Of a stretch of 64,000 nt of DNA, positions 60,466-64,000 are shown piece after piece. The translations under genes and the position numbers were made by a program. The stretch's first letter is position 1. Every line of letters begins with the position of its first letter. The notes beneath the pieces are model-generated. The model searched no databases. It saw nothing but the letters and a program-made list of their open reading frames with translations, and was not told the origin of the DNA. Origin of the DNA: TMED14 sp002167805 (GTDB lineage: Bacteria > Bacteroidota > Bacteroidia > Flavobacteriales > Schleiferiaceae); contig CBFHHY010000002.1 in assembly GCA_965655795.1 (NCBI GenBank), positions 204,547-268,546 on the forward strand, written 5' to 3'.

Positions 60466-63400
60466 TTAAAATTTCAAATTAACTTTTACGCCAACCTCAC
60501 GAACTGCAGGGTAAGCACCTGATTGATTACCCTGAACATTTCCAGCAGATAAACCTGCCTCGGGATCAGAATATGGATTTGCTTTCCATAGGATAGCCAA
60601 GTTTCGACCAACCAATGAGACATCTAATCCTTTAATACCAGTTTGTCCTAAAAGATCAGCAGGAACACTGTATTGTAAAGCAACTTCACGAAGCTTAACA
60701 TAAGATGCGTCCCAAACGTGGTATTCAGCAACACCTCTTGAATATCCAAGAACGTTACTGTAGAAACTCATGTCACCGTAAAGAGGATCTCCATTAGCAT
60801 CTACATCTACCGTATTGTTTGAGTAGTCATTGTTACCATCAGCATCTACCGATCCGTCCCAGTAAGAAACTCCAGTAAATCTTAATCCACCAGCACCTCC
60901 ACCACCATGAACTTGGTAGTCTGCATCGTAAACAGAGTTACGAATAGGGTTTCCTGCATCATTAAGTCCAGCAGTTAGATCGTAAATACCGGTTGCATAC
61001 CCATAATATGTATCTAAAGAGAAGAAGTCTCCACCCCATGACACATCTATAAGAGCACTTGCAGTCCAGTTTTTGTAACGGAATGAGTTATTCAAACCAC
61101 CAAACCAGTCTGGGTTAATATTTCCTAAAACAGCTTTTTCACCTCTTAGGTATCTAACTCCGCCTCCACGGCCTCTAGAATAAAGAACGTTGTCATAAAC
61201 AATCGGACGACCTTCAGCATCTCTCTCATGAGAAATTCCATAAATTGCTCCGTATGCTTCTCCAGGTCGAGCTTCGATAGTGATACCACCTTGAACTCCT
61301 GCAAGCTGAAGATTCTCAGCTCCCTCAAATAAAGAAACTACTTCGTTTCTATTTCGAGTATAATTTGCATTTATGTTCCACTCAAAGTCCTTAGTACGAA
61401 CCGGAGTGAAATTAATTGAAGCTTCAATACCTTGGTTTTGAATCACACCAGCATTAACGTACTTGAAGATAGAACCCGTAGAAGAAGAAACTCTCGCAGG
61501 CATAATTTGATTCTCTGAAACCTGGTTGTAGTATGAAAGATCAAAACCAAAACGGTTATCAAATAACATCATCTCTAATCCGATCTCTGTAGAATTCGTA
61601 CTCTCTGGAATCAAGTCTGCATTTGCATCCGTATTTGGAGCCGATGCGAGATTTGCACTTCCGAAAGGAGTACCCATATTATATGCATTCGCTAAGGCTT
61701 GAGCAGGAGCATCAGCACCTACCTGAGCATAGTTTGCTCTGAACTTACCAAAGTTAATAGCATCAACATCCATAAGCTCTGAGAATACAAGAGAAACAGT
61801 CGCTGAAGGATAGAAGAAAGAATTATTATCGCTTGGTAGAGTTGAAGAAACGTCTTGACGTCCTGTAACATCAACATATAAATAATCCTTATATCCTAAA
61901 GAAGCTCTTGCAAAGAGTCCATTCACTCCAACGTTATATGCGCTCTCAGATGGAGCCTCAGGAGCGTTAGCAGAATTACTTAAAGCATAAACACCCGGGA
62001 CAACAAGTCCACCGTTAGTAGATGCGGTAATATTTGAAACTTCGTTTCTTCGAATATTCGATCCTAAGTTTCCGTTGAATGAAAAATCTCCGAAATTCTT
62101 GTTGGCTGTTAAGACTAGGTCAATATTTGTTTCAGAAACGGAACGGTTTCTTCTAATATATCTTGCTGGATCTACACCACCTACGGCTTGACGCTCTTCT
62201 TCAATAGCAGAATATGTATCAACAGAAGCACGACCCATAAAGTCTAACCAATCATTAATCTTATAGTTTGTCATGATGTTACCCATGATACGATCACGAG
62301 AATCACTCGAATAATTTTCATAATGACTGAAATATGGATTGTCAAAGTAGTGAGGCGCTAGAGGTCTAGCTGCACCATAACCATAAGCATTCCAAGAAAG
62401 GTTTTTACCTGTTGTTTCATAAGCAGCTCTCTGCTCTAAAATGTCAACTCCTACATCATACCACTGACGGAAAGATTGGTTTGGGTTTCTATTGTCATAA
62501 CCCGTTCCCATTCTACCAACAGCACCTTGCTGAATGTAGCTAGCTGTTGTAGAGACCGTTAAACGATCACTCAAATTTTGACTTCCACTGAATGAGAAGT
62601 TATTTCTCTTTAAAGAAGAGTTTGGCGAAATCCCAGTTGTTCTGAACTGAGTAGCGCTTACTCTAAATGTACCGTTTTCACTTCCTCCGTCTACAGCAAC
62701 TGAGTTATTAGTTGTAATTGCAGTCTCCCAGAAAGTTCTTGGATCATTTGCACCAGCAACGTGTGCTTGTGTTTGTTGGTAAGTTGATAATTCAGGGAAT
62801 AAAGAGTTCCAACCATACTTTTGAAGGTTTGGATCGTATCTCATTCCGTATGATGCATCGTCTCCAGTTGGATCACAAATGTCATCAACTCCGTCACCGT
62901 CTACGTCAAAAGCAGTCATCTTCGCTTCAGTCCATACCCCATTAATAGTATCAGGACCGTAATAAGGACCATAACCTTGGCCGTATTCATTCTGATACCT
63001 TACGAAAGTAGAAGGATTAAAAGTTCCAACATTATATCCGGAGCTGATAGAAATACCAAGACCCTTTTTTGCTGAACCTTTTTTCGTAGTTATTAATATA
63101 ACTCCATTCGCAGCTCTTGCACCGTAAAGTGCTGTCGCTGCCGCTCCTTTCAATACAGATACCTTATCTATATCTTCAGGATTGATATCCATAGCCGCAT
63201 TACCATAGTCATAACCTCCACGACCAGTTGTCTGATCACTCGTGTTTGTAATTTGGTTTGAGATGGGTATACCATCAACTACGAATAAAGCCTGGTTATT
63301 TCCTGTAAGAGACTTGTAACCTCGTATTACTACGTTGGCCGAACCTCCCATGGTACCTGACTGCTTGATATTCACACCGGCAACTTTACCAGAAAGTGAA

Positions 63401-63816
63401 CTCATGAAGTTAACGTCCTTTACTTTGGATACTTCAGCCCCTCCAACTTCTTGGACGGCGTAACCAATGGACTTTTTGTCTCTAGAAATACCAAATGCTG
63501 TTACAACTACTTCGTCCAGTTTATCGGAAGAAATACTTAAAGAAACATTTAGTGAATTTCCACTTACTGTACTTTCCTCTGAGGCATAGCCCATAGAAGA
63601 GAATACTAATACGGCATTCTTTCCAGCCTTGATAGAGTATTTTCCATCAAAATTGGTGATTGCGGCATTATTTGTGCCTTTTTCCTTCACTGACACGGAA
63701 GGAATAGGCTCCCCCGTTGCGGCATCAGAAACGACTCCAGTCACATTCTGCGCGATAGCAGAAAATGAAAAGAACGTAGCGATGGCAAGGGCGAAAAGAT
63801 TTGCTCTGCGTTTCAT
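60466..63816 (-). CDS. SusC/RagA-family TonB-dependent outer-membrane transporter
   Basis: The 1116-residue protein has a signal peptide (1-23), a carboxypeptidase-regulatory-like domain (about 24-98, 'VTGVVSDAATGEPIPSVSVKEKGT'), a TonB-box region near 'DEVVVTAFGISR' (101-112), a plug (about 118-248, 'FVVDGIPISNQI', 'VSVLKGAAATALYGARAANGVILITTKKG') and a C-terminal 22-strand barrel ending 'REVGVKVNLKF'. Acidic loops 'DVDGDGVDD' (304-312) and 'DADGNND' look like calcium sites. It forms a uptake pair with the SusD-like lipoprotein. Substrate not evident from neighbours. Confidence 0.95.
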   Translation of the reverse strand: MKRRANLFALAIATFFSFSAIAQNVTGVVSDAATGEPIPSVSVKEKGTNNAAITNFDGKYSIKAGKNAVLVFSSMGYASEESTVSGNSLNVSLSISSDKLDEVVVTAFGISRDKKSIGYAVQEVGGAEVSKVKDVNFMSSLSGKVAGVNIKQSGTMGGSANVVIRGYKSLTGNNQALFVVDGIPISNQITNTSDQTTGRGGYDYGNAAMDINPEDIDKVSVLKGAAATALYGARAANGVILITTKKGSAKKGLGISISSGYNVGTFNPSTFVRYQNEYGQGYGPYYGPDTINGVWTEAKMTAFDVDGDGVDDICDPTGDDASYGMRYDPNLQKYGWNSLFPELSTYQQTQAHVAGANDPRTFWETAITTNNSVAVDGGSENGTFRVSATQFRTTGISPNSSLKRNNFSFSGSQNLSDRLTVSTTASYIQQGAVGRMGTGYDNRNPNQSFRQWYDVGVDILEQRAAYETTGKNLSWNAYGYGAARPLAPHYFDNPYFSHYENYSSDSRDRIMGNIMTNYKINDWLDFMGRASVDTYSAIEEERQAVGGVDPARYIRRNRSVSETNIDLVLTANKNFGDFSFNGNLGSNIRRNEVSNITASTNGGLVVPGVYALSNSANAPEAPSESAYNVGVNGLFARASLGYKDYLYVDVTGRQDVSSTLPSDNNSFFYPSATVSLVFSELMDVDAINFGKFRANYAQVGADAPAQALANAYNMGTPFGSANLASAPNTDANADLIPESTNSTEIGLEMMLFDNRFGFDLSYYNQVSENQIMPARVSSSTGSIFKYVNAGVIQNQGIEASINFTPVRTKDFEWNINANYTRNRNEVVSLFEGAENLQLAGVQGGITIEARPGEAYGAIYGISHERDAEGRPIVYDNVLYSRGRGGGVRYLRGEKAVLGNINPDWFGGLNNSFRYKNWTASALIDVSWGGDFFSLDTYYGYATGIYDLTAGLNDAGNPIRNSVYDADYQVHGGGGAGGLRFTGVSYWDGSVDADGNNDYSNNTVDVDANGDPLYGDMSFYSNVLGYSRGVAEYHVWDASYVKLREVALQYSVPADLLGQTGIKGLDVSLVGRNLAILWKANPYSDPEAGLSAGNVQGNQSGAYPAVREVGVKVNLKF

Positions 63817-64000
63817 CTAGGTGTTATTTGAATGTTAAACAGGGCTAATATAATGTAAATTTTTGTTTAAGAAACAATCCCAAGGCCCTTATTGAAAGGG
63901 AATTAAAAAAATATTAGTGAAAAATTATAATGATTATTCTTTAAAACAGACTAAGTGTAACCGTTACATTAATGCCGTTATTAGGGTACTAATGACACTT
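63817..64000. other. Upstream region of susC
   Basis: No gene of credible length is seen in these 184 bases. On the minus strand TATATTAG (7 of 8 to TAnnTTTG) lies about 40 bases before susC, with ATTG 22 bases above it, a weak promoter candidate. A 13-bp inverted repeat lies further upstream (see separate entry). Confidence 0.4.
63956..63968. promoter_or_regulatory. 13-bp inverted repeat upstream of susC
   Basis: TGTAACCGTTACA is a perfect inverted repeat with 6-base arms about one central base, 140 bases upstream of the susC start. It has the size of a dimeric repressor or activator site. Function is inference. Confidence 0.3.

Noticed and set aside
1..64000. CRISPR array, prophage, transposon, toxin-antitoxin or defence island
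   Set aside because: No spaced repeats, integrase, transposase, nuclease-methylase pairs or other defence genes were found; the content is housekeeping and envelope genes.

Overview
The window is AT-rich and densely coded. It reads as ordinary chromosome of a Bacteroidota bacterium, most likely a marine Flavobacteriales-type organism (phylum firm, order inferred). The markers are a bifunctional LpxC-FabZ, an adjacent SusD/SusC pair, proteins with type IX secretion (T9SS) C-terminal sorting domains, PorX, GldD/GldE, a Kdo-lipid A gene set, and -7 promoter elements of the form TAnnTTTG. I see no rRNA, tRNA, CRISPR array, insertion sequence, prophage or integrase. No stretch above 300 bases lacks a gene; the longest untranslated piece is the last 184 bases.

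Layout. 1-10.3 kb: a truncated secreted protein (DUF7948-like), prfB, ltaE, recX, then the block rng / tiny basic mS38-like protein / TPR protein / HU facing mutY-ssb-gldE-gldD, and heme A synthase. 10.3-20 kb: EamA transporter, dicarboxylate/amino-acid symporter, rplU-rpmA, serS with a coiled lipoprotein, a DUF4286 protein and an S9 peptidase, then an M16 peptidase and an O-methyltransferase. 19.8-31 kb: kdsB, a T9SS cargo protein, a DegT aminotransferase, a predicted barrel protein, waaA, oligopeptidase B, a TPR lipoprotein, recA, bcp and nth. 31-43 kb: T9SS cargo, gcvP, kynU-kmo, MlaF-MlaE, a 50-residue lipoprotein overlapping a SprT-like gene, and purK-purE. 43-53 kb: a LytTR regulator with a large sensor kinase translationally linked to aroB-aroA, proline dehydrogenase, a membrane protein, an Ald-like dehydrogenase, tsaE and porX. 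53-64 kb: HD hydrolase, lpxD, lpxC/fabZ, lpxA, a lone ABC ATPase, efp, then the susD/susC outer-membrane uptake pair.

How the genes fit together. Cell-envelope building (lipid A acylation, Kdo activation and transfer, Mla-type lipid transport), protein secretion and motility (PorX, GldD, GldE, sorted cargo) and peptide or amino-acid use (two S9 peptidases, M16, symporter, proline dehydrogenase, glycine decarboxylase, kynureninase and KMO) dominate. This suits a heterotroph feeding on protein and polymers. Genes are packed tightly: several convergent pairs abut or overlap, and clear bidirectional terminators appear only behind nth and efp.

I did not find a convincing new multi-gene system. 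The best leads are small: a 19-bp inverted repeat carrying two opposed -7 elements so close to ctaA and its divergent neighbour that both transcripts could be nearly leaderless; a 21-bp direct repeat of 22-bp period in front of porX; two very small genes (29 and 50 codons) that automatic callers tend to miss; and several enzymes lacking hallmark residues (Nth without cluster cysteines, GldD without a lipidation cysteine, an Ald-like enzyme without the usual His motif).
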